Translations under genes and position numbers: made by a program
Shown: positions 1 to 8,805 of the stretch, one piece after another
How positions within the stretch are numbered: position 1 is the stretch's first letter
Layout: every line of letters begins with the position of its first letter
DNA from: JADJOY01 sp016713535 [NCBI: Deltaproteobacteria bacterium]
GTDB lineage: Bacteria; JADJOY01
Assembly (NCBI GenBank): GCA_016713535.1
Contig: JADJOY010000045.1
Coordinates: 21,247 to 49,664 of the forward strand
Direction: 5' to 3'
Length of the DNA: 28,418 nt
The notes under the pieces: model-generated
What the model was told of the DNA's origin: nothing
Seen by the model: the letters and a program-made list of their open reading frames with translations, nothing else
The model's database searches: none

Positions 1-406
1 GGGGGCGAGCGCCCCGGGCCTTCGCCATCGTGATGATCGGGGCGCTGCCGGGGGCGCTGGTCGGCCGCCAGATCAGGCCCGAGGACGGTGGGGGCGGCGA
101 CCACGGCTGGCGCGGGCCGTCGGCTCGGCGCGAGCACCGTCGCCGACGTGGCGAGCGGGAGGGGGCTACGTCCTGCTCGCGACGAGCTACACGCCAGCCC
201 GGCAACTGTGCCGCGCAACCCGCGCCGCTGAGGTGCTCCCACCGTCCGCGTTGCGGCGACTGCCGTAGCGGTGCGGGCCGTGCGGGGATCGGCGCGGTGG
301 CCGCCGGCGCGTACGGTCGTTCGGATCGCCGGGCACGCGGCGCACCGCCCTCCGAGTGGAGGGTGGATCGGGCCGGCGTGAGCCCGCCGGCGAGGCCGCG
401 CGCCGC
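1..406. other. Left-edge region without a supportable gene
   Basis: I see no convincing gene here. Open frames exist on the plus strand but have the Arg/Pro/Ala-rich composition of GC-rich noise. A short stretch near bases 18-80 reads as Gly/Ala/Val-rich hydrophobic residues followed by GRQIRPEDGG, which could be the tail of a membrane protein entering from the left, but it runs into low-complexity sequence without a clear end. Frameshifts like those seen elsewhere in the window could hide a gene here. Confidence 0.4.
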
Positions 407-821
407 CTACGCCTCGCCGCCGACGTGCAGGGTGCAGCGGCCGAGAACCAGCCCCGCGGCGAGCGCGCCGCCAGCGTCCTCGCCGAGCGGGACGTCGAGG
501 CTCTCGGCCTGGATCACGGTGCCGTCTTCGACGCGCCCCGCGAGCCGCGCCCGCCGTGCCCGCACCTCGCCGCGCAGCTGGCCGGCCGAGTCGAGGTCGT
601 CGACCTCGATCCGCCCGCGCACCGCGGCGCCCCGCCGCCACCGTGAGGGCCGGCGCTCTCACGTCGCCCACGAACTGGCCCTCGATCGCCACCGCCACGC
701 TCGCCGAGAGCGTGCCCTGGAGCTCGGTCCCCGCGGCGATCACCGTGACTGTGCTCGGCTTGGCGTTCACGTTCGCCTCCACCTTCCCGACCTTCGCGTC
801 GGGCCCGCTCTCGCCGCTCAT
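407..821 (-). CDS. Bactofilin (small polymer-forming cytoskeletal protein), frameshifted
   Basis: Bactofilins polymerise without nucleotide into filaments that scaffold cell-shape or polarity proteins. The reading starts at an ATG at 821-819 and runs MSGESGPDAKVGKVEANVN, then the hallmark beta-helix pattern VIAAGTELQGTLSASVAVAIEG. After ALTVAAG the frame breaks; the next frame carries VRGRIEVDDLDSAGQLRGEV and ends GRCTLHVGGEA at a TAG. Removing one base near 633 (a GGGGCGCC context) restores AGAAVRGRIEV, giving about 137 residues, a usual bactofilin core length. The start ATG overlaps the stop of the upstream pentapeptide gene (TGATG), so the two are translationally coupled. The family assignment is good; whether the shift is biological or a sequence error cannot be told from here. 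Confidence 0.75.
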
Positions 822-2011
822 CACTCGATCTCCAGCCGCAGCACGCAGCCCGGCTCGAAGCCGAAGCGCGTCCCGCCGTCGGGCTGACGCACCCGTCCCG
901 CGGCGAAGCCGCCCGCCGCGACGCGCAGCACCCGCGCGGTGGTCTCGGCGCCGTCGCCGCCGTCGTTGGTGAGCCGGCCGAGGACGATCACGTGGCCTGC
1001 GCCCAGGATCTTGCACGCGACCAGCGATCCGCTCCGGCCGACCTCGAGGCGCGTCCCCTCGCCGAGGTGGAGCTGGCAGCGGTCGAAGGTGCCCTCGACC
1101 GTGATCACCGCGCCCGGCGCGAACACCAGCTCGGCGTTGCGCAACACATCGCCGCGCCCGAAGAAGCGCGCGCCGGGCTCGAGCACCACCGGTGCGGCGG
1201 GAGGCGCGGCCGCCGCCAGCGCCTGCGCGGAGGGACCCCCCTCACCGGCGCCCGCCGCGTCCGTGCCGCTGCCGGCCGCGCGCAGCAGCGCGAGGCGCGG
1301 GAAACCACCGAGCTTGGCGCGCTCCGCCTTCTCGGTGCGATCGCCGCTCGCGCTCAGGTCCACCCACAGGGTCTTCGACGACTCGAGCTGGACCTCGCTG
1401 AGCGCCGCGCCGAACACGCGCGCGCCGTCGAGGACCGCGCCGGTGAGCACCGCCGTGGAGAGGTTGGCGTCGCGCAGGTCGGCGTCGGTGAGGTCCGCCT
1501 CCTCGAGATTGGCCGCCTGGAGATTGCCCCGCGCCAGGTCCGAGCCGCGCAGGATCGCGCCGCCCAGGTAGGCCGCGTTCCAGTCGGCGCCGCGGCAGCG
1601 CGCGCCGCCCAGGTCGCCCTTGCCGACGTTGGCGTCGATCAGCACCGCGCGCTCGAGGCGCGCGTTCACCAGGCTCGCGCGCTCGAGATTCGCGCCTTCG
1701 AGATTGGCGGCGGCGAGGTCGGCTCCGCGCAGCGCCGCCTTCGAGAGGTTGGCGTCTTCGAGGTCGGCGTGACGCAGCTTGGCGCCCTCGAGGAGGGCTT
1801 CGGTGAGGTTCGCCTCGCGCAGGTTGGCGCTCGAGAGGTCGGCGCCGCGCAGGTCCGCGCCCGCGAGGTTGGCGCCGCGCAGATCGGCGCGCGCGAGGTT
1901 GGCCTTGGGAATGGAGATGCCCTGGAGCTCGAGTCCCGCCAGGTTGGCGCGCTCGAGGGAGCCCGCGACCTCGAGGTCGCGAAGGACGTTCTGTGCGGAG
2001 CGGGTGATCAT
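821..2011 (-). CDS. Pentapeptide-repeat protein with bactofilin-like C-terminal domain
   Basis: 396 residues in two parts. Residues about 18-215 are near-continuous A(D/N)LxxA pentapeptides (ANLAGADLRGADLSSANLRE and similar), which fold as a right-handed quadrilateral beta-helix. After a linker rich in Gly and Ala, residues about 285-396 have bactofilin-like strands (FAPGAVITVEGTF, GEGTRLEVGRSGSLVA, GAGHVIVLGRLTNDGG). The start is an ATG at 2011 preceded by GGAGGA on the minus strand. It lies 39 bp after the HhH gene and overlaps the bactofilin gene. Pentapeptide proteins can be DNA mimics (Qnr/MfpA) or scaffolds; the attached bactofilin-like part and the bactofilin partner favour a scaffold role. 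This is inference; no catalytic motif is visible. Confidence 0.8.
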   Translation of the reverse strand: MITRSAQNVLRDLEVAGSLERANLAGLELQGISIPKANLARADLRGANLAGADLRGADLSSANLREANLTEALLEGAKLRHADLEDANLSKAALRGADLAAANLEGANLERASLVNARLERAVLIDANVGKGDLGGARCRGADWNAAYLGGAILRGSDLARGNLQAANLEEADLTDADLRDANLSTAVLTGAVLDGARVFGAALSEVQLESSKTLWVDLSASGDRTEKAERAKLGGFPRLALLRAAGSGTDAAGAGEGGPSAQALAAAAPPAAPVVLEPGARFFGRGDVLRNAELVFAPGAVITVEGTFDRCQLHLGEGTRLEVGRSGSLVACKILGAGHVIVLGRLTNDGGDGAETTARVLRVAAGGFAAGRVRQPDGGTRFGFEPGCVLRLEIE

Positions 2012-2050
2012 CTTCGTGGTCCTCCGGTGCCGCCCGTGCGGGGAGCTCCG

Positions 2051-3259
2051 TCACGCTCCCCGCACGGGCGGGCGCGGCACCTTGCCGCCGATCGACTCCA
2101 CGTAGCGCGCCAGTCGATCGAGCCGCTTCTCGTAGGGAAGCGGAGCGAGCGCATCGAGGAGGCCGCGCTCGCCGAGCTCGGCGAGCGCCACCTGGATCGC
2201 GAGCGAGAGGTCGAGGCGGCGGCGGCGGTGCGCCCAGCGCACGCGGTCCTCGCGGCGTAGCGCCTCGTACGCCTTGTGAGCTTCGCGCAGCTCGGCGACG
2301 AGCGCGCCGAGCTTGGCGCCGGCCTCGGCGCGCGCCGCGCCGTCGTCGAGGGGGGTGCGCGACATGAGGTAGCCCTGGACGCGCACGCAGATCCGCGTCG
2401 CGAGCGATTCCGAGATGCCCGCGGTGACCGCGAGGTCGCGCGGCGTGGCCTCGGCGAACTGCTCGATCGAGGTGAGGCCGGCGCCGAAGATCTTGTCGAG
2501 GGTGACGGTGCCGACGTCCGGGATCTGGCGCAGCAGCGAGAGCAGGATCACGTCCTCGGCCGGGTTGCCGCCCTCCTCGATCCGGAAGGCCGCGGGTAGC
2601 GCGCGCTCGAGGGCGGCGTAGGCGTCGAGGATGCGGGCGCGGTGCGGCTCGTCGATGGTGCGCTCGCGGCTCTCGACGGCGCCCTGCAGCGCGGCGGTGA
2701 AGCGCGACAGCCGGGACACCAGGTCGCCGACCGGCAGCCGCTCCGCGGCGCGCACCACCATCTCCATCGCGGGGCGGTGGAGGTCGAGCCCGGCGGCGGG
2801 CGCCGGGGCGCGGCGGAGCTGCTCGATGAAGCGGCGCACCGGCGCGATGTAGGAGCGGGTGATCTCGCAGAACATCCGCACCGCGTCGGGCTCGGCGGGC
2901 TCCGCGACCACGGTGGGGCCGAGGTTCGAGATCAGGTCGGTGGTCGAGTCCTCGTCGAACGGGCCGCCCTCGGGGTCGTCCGCGGAAGCGACCGCGATGG
3001 CGCCGCCGGCGTCGCCGAAGAGGCGGTCCATCCGGCGTTCGACGAGCTGGGCGAGGCTCGGCGGCGCAGCGGCGTCGCGCTCCGCGGGCGGAGGCGCCCC
3101 GGCGCTCGCGCCGTCATCGGCTGCGGGCGCCGGATCCGCCGGAGCGGGGCCGGGAGCGCGAGCCTGCCCGGGCTCGGGATCGGCGAAGAGACGCGGCACC
3201 ACCTCGGCGGCGTCGGTCGACCGACCCTTCCGGCCTCTCACTCGCGACCAAAGTCCCAT
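2051..3259 (-). CDS. Helix-hairpin-helix protein of unknown function
   Basis: 402 residues, start ATG at 3259. I do not recognise the full-length family. Residues about 25-95 are Pro/Ala/acidic and probably disordered. The central part (about 125-230) is helical. Residues about 238-290 (LLRQIPDVGTVTLDKIF, then FAEATPRDLAVTAGISESL) look like tandem helix-hairpin-helix motifs of the Rad51-N/HhH_5 type, which usually bind DNA non-specifically or mediate protein contacts. The C-terminus (about 310-380) is charged and helical, with an Arg-rich stretch RWAHRRRRLD. No nuclease, ATPase or membrane segment is seen. It is the first gene of the apparent HhH / pentapeptide / bactofilin operon, so it may connect the polymer to nucleic acid or another partner; that is inference. 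Confidence 0.7.
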   Translation of the reverse strand: MGLWSRVRGRKGRSTDAAEVVPRLFADPEPGQARAPGPAPADPAPAADDGASAGAPPPAERDAAAPPSLAQLVERRMDRLFGDAGGAIAVASADDPEGGPFDEDSTTDLISNLGPTVVAEPAEPDAVRMFCEITRSYIAPVRRFIEQLRRAPAPAAGLDLHRPAMEMVVRAAERLPVGDLVSRLSRFTAALQGAVESRERTIDEPHRARILDAYAALERALPAAFRIEEGGNPAEDVILLSLLRQIPDVGTVTLDKIFGAGLTSIEQFAEATPRDLAVTAGISESLATRICVRVQGYLMSRTPLDDGAARAEAGAKLGALVAELREAHKAYEALRREDRVRWAHRRRRLDLSLAIQVALAELGERGLLDALAPLPYEKRLDRLARYVESIGGKVPRPPVRGA

Positions 3260-3285
3260 GACGGAAGAGGATGCCTGGAGTGGTT

Positions 3286-3304
3286 CGCGCTCGCGGCGAG
3301 CGCG
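3286..3304 (-). terminator. Perfect GC hairpin between membrane gene and HhH gene
   Basis: CGCGCTCG and CGAGCGCG form an 8-bp perfect stem with a 3-nt loop in the 94-bp gap between the membrane-protein stop and the HhH start. There is no T-tract, so an intrinsic terminator or attenuator is only a possibility. If it acts as one, the membrane gene is outside the bactofilin operon. Confidence 0.3.
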
Positions 3305-3353
3305 CCCCGTGCCTAGCCACTGGCGAGCGCGACGCCGACCGTGCGGATCACCA

Positions 3354-4058
3354 TCATAGGCAGACGCGCGGGGTCCGAGCCAAGCGGCGCGCCACGATGA
3401 CGTGGCCGGCGAGCGCGAAGGCCACCGGTCCGGCCGGCAGCCACACGTACGGGAAGTAGGCGACCCAGGTGTTGAGCCGCTCCGGCGCCGTGCCGAACGC
3501 GTGGAGCGCCGGCACGGAGGCCACGGCGATGATGCCGATCGCGGCCAGCAGCGCGAGCCCGAGCGCGTTCCACGCCACCACCAGCGCGCGCGGCGCGCGT
3601 CCGCTCGCGATCAGCGGCGCCAGCGCGAGCGCCGTGATCCCGGTGACGATGTCGAAGTTCCAGCCGGAGAAGGACATCTGGACCGGCATCACACCCTCGC
3701 GGCCGGCCCGGTGCAGGACGAGCTCGAGCGGGAGCCGGAAGCCCTGGATCCCCACCAGCCACGCGAGCGGCAGCGCGCGGGCCAGGCGCTCGCCGAGGGC
3801 CGAGAAGCCGAGGCCGAGGGCCGCGCCGACCACGAGGAGCATGAAGGGCAGGACGGTGGGCGGACGGACGTCGAAGCGCGCCAGCACGCCCGAGAGCGCG
3901 ATTGCGGCGGTGAGCGTGAGCCAGGCGGCGACTCCGGCCGCCGCCGGCAGCACGCGGCCACCGGCGCGCGCCCAGCCGGCCACGAACGCCACCGCCAGGG
4001 CGAGCGCGATCCCCGGGATCCCGAGGGCGACCACGGGCGAAGCGGCGGGCGGCGGCAT
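3354..4058 (-). CDS. Polytopic integral membrane protein, unknown function
   Basis: 234 residues starting at the ATG MPPPAASPVV (4058-4056). The product is almost entirely hydrophobic with about seven predicted membrane segments, for example GIALALAVAFVAGW, LPFMLLVVGAALGLGF, ITALALAPLIA and ALGLALLAAIGIIAVA. A conserved-looking polar stretch FRLPLELVLHRAG and a WNFDIVTGITA motif lie between segments; a similar NFDIxxGxTA signature occurs in uncharacterised membrane proteins of Bacteroidota (from memory). The open frame continues upstream through the divergent ligase gene, but that extension is antisense shadow. No transporter signature is recognised. It is divergent from the acyl-CoA synthetase and upstream of the HhH gene. 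Confidence 0.7.
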   Translation of the reverse strand: MPPPAASPVVALGIPGIALALAVAFVAGWARAGGRVLPAAAGVAAWLTLTAAIALSGVLARFDVRPPTVLPFMLLVVGAALGLGFSALGERLARALPLAWLVGIQGFRLPLELVLHRAGREGVMPVQMSFSGWNFDIVTGITALALAPLIASGRAPRALVVAWNALGLALLAAIGIIAVASVPALHAFGTAPERLNTWVAYFPYVWLPAGPVAFALAGHVIVARRLARTPRVCL

Positions 4059-4202
4059 GGCGCGTGAGCTACGCGATCGGCCGTGGGCGCGGCAATTGGC
4101 GTGGCCGCGCGGCGAAAGACCTTGGCCTCGGCCGATGCGCTTGGTAGGAACGTCGGTCACTCGTTCGCTCCCGCGTTCGCGCCTTCCCACCCTCGCCCCG
4201 AG

Positions 4203-5987
4203 ATGCCGCCGACCATGCGCCTGCGCTGGTTGATCCAGGACCTGGTCGAGATCCCGACCTTCGCGCGCATGTCGCTCGCCCTGAGGCGCGCGTCCGCCGA
4301 GGGCCGCGACACCTGCGCCACGCTGGTGCCGCGCCAGGCCGAGCGCCTCGGCGACGCGACGCTGCTCAAGTTCGAGGACGAGACCGTGAGCTACGCCGGG
4401 TTCGAGCGCGGCGTGAACCGCTTCGCCGACCACCTCCGCCGCGAGGGCGTGCGCAAGGGCGACGTGTTCGCGCTCGTCATGCAGAACTCGCCGTCCTTCC
4501 TCATGGCGGAGGCCGCCGCGGCGAAGCTCGGCGCGGTGGCGGCGCTGGTGAACCACCACCTGGTCGGCGCGGCCCTCGAGCACGTGCTGGAAGCGGGCCA
4601 GCCCAGGCTGGTGGTCGCCGATGCGGCCGCGGTCCCGGCGCTCGCCGCCATCCGCCGCCGGGTGCCGGTGTTCGCCGAGGGCGACGCGGCCGCGCTGCCG
4701 CCAGGCCTCGAGTCGCTCGACGCGGCGCTCGCCGCCGCCGACGAGCGGCCACCGCCCACCGCCGACGTCCGCGGCGGCGACGTCTTCCTCTACATCTACA
4801 CGTCCGGCACCACGGGCTATCCCAAGCCCGCGATCATCCGTCACATGCGCTTCACGATGGGCGGGATCGCGCTCTCGGGGCTCTTCGGCATCGGCCGCGA
4901 CGACTGCGTCTACGCGCCGCTGCCGCTCTACCACGGCCAGTCGAACTTCGTGGGCTTCTCGGTGGCGTTGCGCGCGGGGGGAGCGTTCGCGTCGCGGCGG
5001 ATGTTCAGCGCCCGCGAGTTCCTCCCCGACGTGCGCCGCCACGGAGCCACCATGTTCGTGTATGTGGGGGAGCTCTGCCGTTACCTGCTGGCGCAGCCGC
5101 CGAGCGCCGCCGACCGCGACCACCGCCTGCGGGTCGCGGCGGGCGCGGGCATGCGCCCGGACGTGTGGAAGGCGTTCCAGGAGCGCTTCGGGGTGGCGCG
5201 GATCTTCGAGATGTACGGCGCCACCGAGGCCAACGTGACGATGATGAACCGCGGCAACCGCCCCGGCTCGGTGGGGCGGTGTTACCCGTTCCAGCACGGC
5301 GGCGCGCGGCTCGCGAAGCTCGATGGTGCCACCGGCGAGCTGGCGCGGGGCGCCGACGGCCGGCTGATCGAGTGCCTCGACGGCGAGCCCGGCGAGCTCC
5401 TCGGCCGCGTCGGCCGGGGGCTCATCTCCTATGACGGCTACGTCGACCGCGAGCAGAGCGAGCGCAAGCTGGTGCGGGACGCCTTCCGCCCCGGGGACGC
5501 GTGGTTTCGCACCGGCGACCTGCTGACCCGCGACCGCGACGGCTACTACTTCTTCGTCGATCGCCTCGGCGACACCTTCCGCTGGAAGGGCGAGAATGTC
5601 GCGACGCAGGAGGTCGCCGATACCCTCAACCAGGCGCCTGGCATCGCCGAGAGCACGGTCTACGGCGTCGCGGTGCCAGGGGCCGACGGCCGCGCGGGCA
5701 TGGCGGCGGTGGTGGTGAAGGACGGCGGCGCGCTCGACGGTGCCGCGCTGTGGTCGCACGTGACCGAGAACCTGCCGGCGTTCGCACGTCCCGTGTTCGT
5801 GCGCCAGGTGGCGAGCCTCGCGGTCACCGGTACCCTCAAGCAGCGCAAGGTCGAGCTGCGCGACGAGGGCTTCGATCCGGCGCGGGTCGAGGATCCGCTC
5901 TATCTTCGCGACGACGGCGAGCGGCGTTACGTTCCGCTCTCCCCGGCGCTGCACCTCGCGATCGCGAGCGGAGCCCGGCGACCGTGA
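4203..5987 (+). CDS. FATP-type long/very-long-chain acyl-CoA synthetase
   Basis: An ATP-dependent ligase converting a fatty (or similar hydrophobic) acid to its acyl-CoA through an acyl-AMP intermediate. From the ATG at 4203 (MPPTMRLRWLI) it is 594 residues, the usual size of the FATP/very-long-chain branch. The P-loop YIYTSGTTGYPKPA is at about 194-207, EMYGATEAN at about 335, TGDLLTRDRDGYYFF at about 437, and the FATP signature DRLGDTFRWKGENVAT at about 453-468; a GTLKQRK near 541 carries the expected C-terminal Lys. No strong ribosome site precedes 4203, and an in-frame ATG at 4215 is an alternative start. The aldo/keto reductase follows 32 bp downstream, and the beta-oxidation genes further along are plausible consumers of its product. 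The substrate cannot be read from sequence. Confidence 0.92.
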   Translation: MPPTMRLRWLIQDLVEIPTFARMSLALRRASAEGRDTCATLVPRQAERLGDATLLKFEDETVSYAGFERGVNRFADHLRREGVRKGDVFALVMQNSPSFLMAEAAAAKLGAVAALVNHHLVGAALEHVLEAGQPRLVVADAAAVPALAAIRRRVPVFAEGDAAALPPGLESLDAALAAADERPPPTADVRGGDVFLYIYTSGTTGYPKPAIIRHMRFTMGGIALSGLFGIGRDDCVYAPLPLYHGQSNFVGFSVALRAGGAFASRRMFSAREFLPDVRRHGATMFVYVGELCRYLLAQPPSAADRDHRLRVAAGAGMRPDVWKAFQERFGVARIFEMYGATEANVTMMNRGNRPGSVGRCYPFQHGGARLAKLDGATGELARGADGRLIECLDGEPGELLGRVGRGLISYDGYVDREQSERKLVRDAFRPGDAWFRTGDLLTRDRDGYYFFVDRLGDTFRWKGENVATQEVADTLNQAPGIAESTVYGVAVPGADGRAGMAAVVVKDGGALDGAALWSHVTENLPAFARPVFVRQVASLAVTGTLKQRKVELRDEGFDPARVEDPLYLRDDGERRYVPLSPALHLAIASGARRP

Positions 5988-6019
5988 GTGCGGCGCGTGC
6001 GCGCGCCGGAGGAGACCCC

Positions 6020-7022
6020 GTGGCCAGCGAACCGATCACCGCCCAGTCGACGCTCACCCTCGCCGGCAGCTCGGTGGCGATCCCACCGCTCGGCGTCGGC
6101 ACGTGGGCGTGGGGCGACACCGAGACCTGGGGTTACCAGGGCTACGACGAAGACCTCGGCTTCGAGAGCATCCGCGCCGCCTACGTGCGCTCGATCGAGC
6201 TCGGGGTCACGTTCTTCGACACCGCCGAGGGCTACGGCCACGGCGAGAGCGAGCGCATCCTGGCGCGGCTCGCCAAGGCCGAGCCGGCGCTCAGCGAGCG
6301 CGCGGTCATCGCGACCAAGTTCGTGCCGTTCCCGTGGCGGCGCCCGTTCGCGACCAAGCTGCGCGCCTCGCTCGACGCGTCGCTCGAGCGCCTCGAGCGC
6401 TCCTCCGTCCACCTCTACCAGATCCACGGGCCGATCAGCTTCGCGCCGGCCTCGGCGCTCGCGGCGCCGCTCGCCGACGCGCACAAGGCGGGTCTGGTGA
6501 AGGCGGTCGGTGTCTCGAACTACTCGGAGCGCGAGCTGCGCGCGATCCATCGCGAGCTCGCGAAGCGAGGCGTGCCGCTCGCGAGCAACCAGGTCGAGTA
6601 TTCGCTGCTCCGGCGCATGCCCGAGACCGTCGGGCTGCTCGGCGCGTGCAGGGAGCTGGGGGTGATCCTGCTCGCGTATTCCCCGATCGGCCAGGGGCGG
6701 CTCACCGGTAAGTACTCGGCGGCGAACCCGCCGCCGGGGCGCCGCAACTTCTCGAACCACGCTCCCGAAGCGGTGGACCGGATCGTCGGTGCCTTGCGGC
6801 GCATCGGCGAGAAGGCAGGCGGCAAGACCCGGCGCAGGTGGCGCTCAACTGGCTGATGGTGAAGGGCGCGGTGCCCATCCCCGGGGCCAAGAACGCGGGC
6901 CAGGCCGAGCAGAACGCCGGGCGCTCGGCTGGCGCCTCGGCGACGATGACGTCGAGGCGCTCGATCGGCTGGCGCTCTTCGGCCAGCGCAGCCTCATGCA
7001 CCGCGTCTGGCAGCACGGGTGA
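6020..7022 (+). CDS. Aldo/keto reductase, with two single-base frameshifts
   Basis: An NADPH-dependent oxidoreductase for aldehydes or ketones with a TIM-barrel fold. It starts at a GTG (MASEPITAQ) with an excellent GGAGGAGA ribosome site at 6008-6015. The catalytic tetrad is visible: D67 and Y72 in FFDTAEGYGHGE, K100 in ATKFVPF, and H136 in YQIHGP. The cofactor-binding KAVGVSNYSERE and the late ILLAYSPIGQGRLTGKY are typical. The frame breaks near 6831 (ACCCGGCG; one C missing, after which the sequence reads PAQVALNWLMVKGAVPIPGAKN) and again near 6922 (CCGGGCGC; one G missing, then ALGWRLGDDDVEALD). Repaired length is 334 residues ending RVWQHG. Both breaks sit in short homopolymers, so sequencing error is more likely than decay. 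Confidence 0.85.
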
Positions 7023-7127
7023 AGACGGCGGTGGACGAGATGAGCCGTGCCGATGTCCCGGAGCGTCGGCGGCCCGAGCCTGTGAATCCTTCGATTCGGG
7101 GCGTGCTCACGAGGCCGCGTGAAGCCG

Positions 7128-7193
7128 GCGACGGGGGGTGGAACCCCCGTCGCTACAGCGGTCTTCGTAGCGCGGGGGGCTCCGTCCCCCCGC
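7128..7193. repeat. BIME-like pair of inverted REP hairpins (copy 1)
   Basis: Two GC hairpins face each other. The first has 10-bp arms GCGACGGGGG/CCCCCGTCGC (7128-7137, 7144-7153) with loop GTGGAA and ends in CTAC. After 10 nt comes GTAG (7167-7170) and the second hairpin, arms GCGGGGGG/CCCCCCGC (7172-7179, 7186-7193). GTAG at the foot of a stem is the hallmark of REP elements. A second copy with the same design is at 17318-17390. Confidence 0.75.
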
Positions 7194-7260
7194 GAGCGCC
7201 GGGGTCACGTCGATTTCCCCACAGCCTCTCCGTCGCCGACCCGCTCGCGGAGCTCCAGCG

Positions 7261-7695
7261 GTGACCGACCTGCGGGTCCGGCCGTTCGAGGAGCGCGATA
7301 CCGAGGCGGTCGTGGCGCTCTGGGAGCGCTCTGGGCTGACGCGGCCGTGGAACGACCCGCGCAAGGACATCGCCCGGAAGCTACGTGTGCAGCGCGAGCT
7401 CTTCCTGGTCGCCGAGCGCGACGGCGAGGTGGTCGGCACCGTGATGGCCGGCTACGAGGGGCACCGTGGCTGGGTGAACTACCTGGCCGTCGACCCCTCG
7501 ATCCGGCGCGCCGGGCTCGGCCGCCGGCTCATGGACGAGGTCGAGGTCCGGCTGCGCGCGCTCGGCTGTCCGAAGCTCAACCTCCAGGTACGCCGCGACA
7601 ACCCCGCGGCCCTCGGCTTCTACGCCGCGCTCGGCTACGTCGACGACGCGAGCGTCTCGCTGGGCAAGCGCCTCGAGCGCGACGAGCCCGGGTGA
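7261..7695 (+). CDS. ypeA: GNAT acetyltransferase, YpeA family
   Basis: 144 residues, start GTG at 7261. The sequence follows the E. coli YpeA pattern closely: VALWERSGLTRPWNDPRKDI, FLVAERDGEVVGTVMAGYEGHRGWVNYL, then the acetyl-CoA-binding motif A RRAGLGRRLMDEVE and GCPKLNLQVRRDN, ending SLGKRL. The GNAT fold moves an acetyl group from acetyl-CoA to an amine; the physiological substrate of this family is not settled. It is flanked upstream by a REP pair and downstream by the sensor locus, and appears to be monocistronic. No strong ribosome site is seen; CTCCAGCG precedes the start. Confidence 0.88.
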   Translation: MTDLRVRPFEERDTEAVVALWERSGLTRPWNDPRKDIARKLRVQRELFLVAERDGEVVGTVMAGYEGHRGWVNYLAVDPSIRRAGLGRRLMDEVEVRLRALGCPKLNLQVRRDNPAALGFYAALGYVDDASVSLGKRLERDEPG

Positions 7696-7894
7696 GGCCG
7701 CGGAGTTGCGCCCGCCTCTTCCGAGGGGCGCCCGGAGCGTGTAGCCGATCTCACGGAAGCGCGTCTGGTATTCCGCCGCGGATCCTCGAGCAATGGTGCG
7801 CTGAAAGGCGCCAGACGCGCCGAAATCACACTATGTTAGGGTGGTGGTTTCGCGCTCCACCCGAGCGCCGACTCCGAGGACACGGGGCGCCTCC
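7696..7894. other. Intergenic region upstream of sensor locus
   Basis: About 200 bp, slightly less GC-rich than its surroundings, with a TATGTT at 7833-7838 that could serve as a -10 element for the solute-binding protein gene. No matching -35 is convincing. This is the likely promoter region of the three-gene sensory block, but no element is assigned with confidence. Confidence 0.3.
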
Positions 7895-8805
7895 ATGCTG
7901 GCTGTCGTGCCGACGCGGTGGCGAAACCGGTTGCTGGTGGGGATCACGGCGCTGGGATGGGTCGCGGCGGGCGCCGCTTGTGACCACGGCGGCGCGAGGC
8001 CTCCCGGCGCCGCGCGCCGCACCGCTCTCGAGCAGGTGCGGATCGGCTACGCGGTCGAGGCGCCGTACGCCTTCGTCGATCGTCAGGGGCGGGTCACCGG
8101 TGAGTCCGTCGAGGTCGCGCGCCACGTCGCCGAGGTGCTCGGTATCCGCCGGGTCGTGTGGGTGCAGACGGAGTTCGGCCGGCTCGTGCCCGAGCTGCTC
8201 GCGGGCCGCTTCGACGTGGTGGCGGCGGGCATGTTCATCACCCCGGAGCGGGCACGGCGGGTGGCGTTCTCGGAGCCCACCTTCCACGTCCGTCAGGGGC
8301 TCTTGGTGCGGCGCGGCAACCCGCTCGGGATCCACGCGTACGAGGACGCGATCGCGCGCGAGGGCCTCGAGGTCGCGGTGCTCACCGGCTCGGTCGAGGA
8401 GGGGCTGCTCAGGCGGATGGGGCTCGCCGAACGGCGGCTGGTGAGGGTCCCGGACGCCACCACCGGGCGCGCCGCGGTCGAGACGGGGGCGGCGGATGCT
8501 CTCGCGCTCTCCGCGCTCACCCTGCGGCGCATGGCGGCGTCGCCTGCGGCAGGCGAGACGGAGATCGTGGCGCCCTTCCGCCAGCCGCGCGTCGACACGG
8601 TCGGGCTCCTGGGCTATGGGGCCTTCGCGTTCCGGCCCGCCGACCGGTCCCTGCGCGAGCGCTGGAACCAGGTGCTGGCGCGCTACGTCGGCAGCCCCGA
8701 GCACCGCACGCTGCTCGTCCGCTTCGGGTTCACCGACGAGGAGCTCCCCGGCCTGGTCCGCACCGCGGATCTCCTGGCGAGCGTTCCGAGGAGCCGCGAA
8801 CGTGA
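7895..8805 (+). CDS. Periplasmic solute-binding protein (SBP_bac_3 family), 3' frameshift
   Basis: Start chosen at the ATG of MLAVVPTRWRNRLLVG because it gives a proper signal peptide: Arg-containing n-region, hydrophobic LLVGITALGWVAAGAA, then Cys (possible but weak lipobox). Residues about 48-285 follow the amino-acid-binding (venus-flytrap) pattern: VRIGYAVEAPYAFVD, GRFDVVAAGMFITPERARRVAFSEP, GLEVAVLTGS, and FAFRPADRSLRERWNQVLARY. The frame runs on past the end of the family domain into the kinase gene; supplying one base near 8786 (GTTCCGAGG) instead gives EEPRT and a TGA at 8803-8805 that overlaps the kinase start as GTGA. With no ABC permease nearby, the protein probably serves as ligand-sensing partner of the adjacent kinase. 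Ligand unknown. Confidence 0.75.

Noticed and set aside
821-2011. Pentapeptide protein as a quinolone-resistance (Qnr-like) DNA mimic
   Set aside because: The repeat region is unlike Qnr in length, there is a bactofilin-like C-terminus, and the neighbours are cytoskeletal.
3354-5954. An 866-codon open frame on the minus strand
   Set aside because: Only the last 234 codons are protein-like (the membrane protein). The rest is antisense to the acyl-CoA synthetase and has the Arg/His/Gly-rich look of GC shadow.
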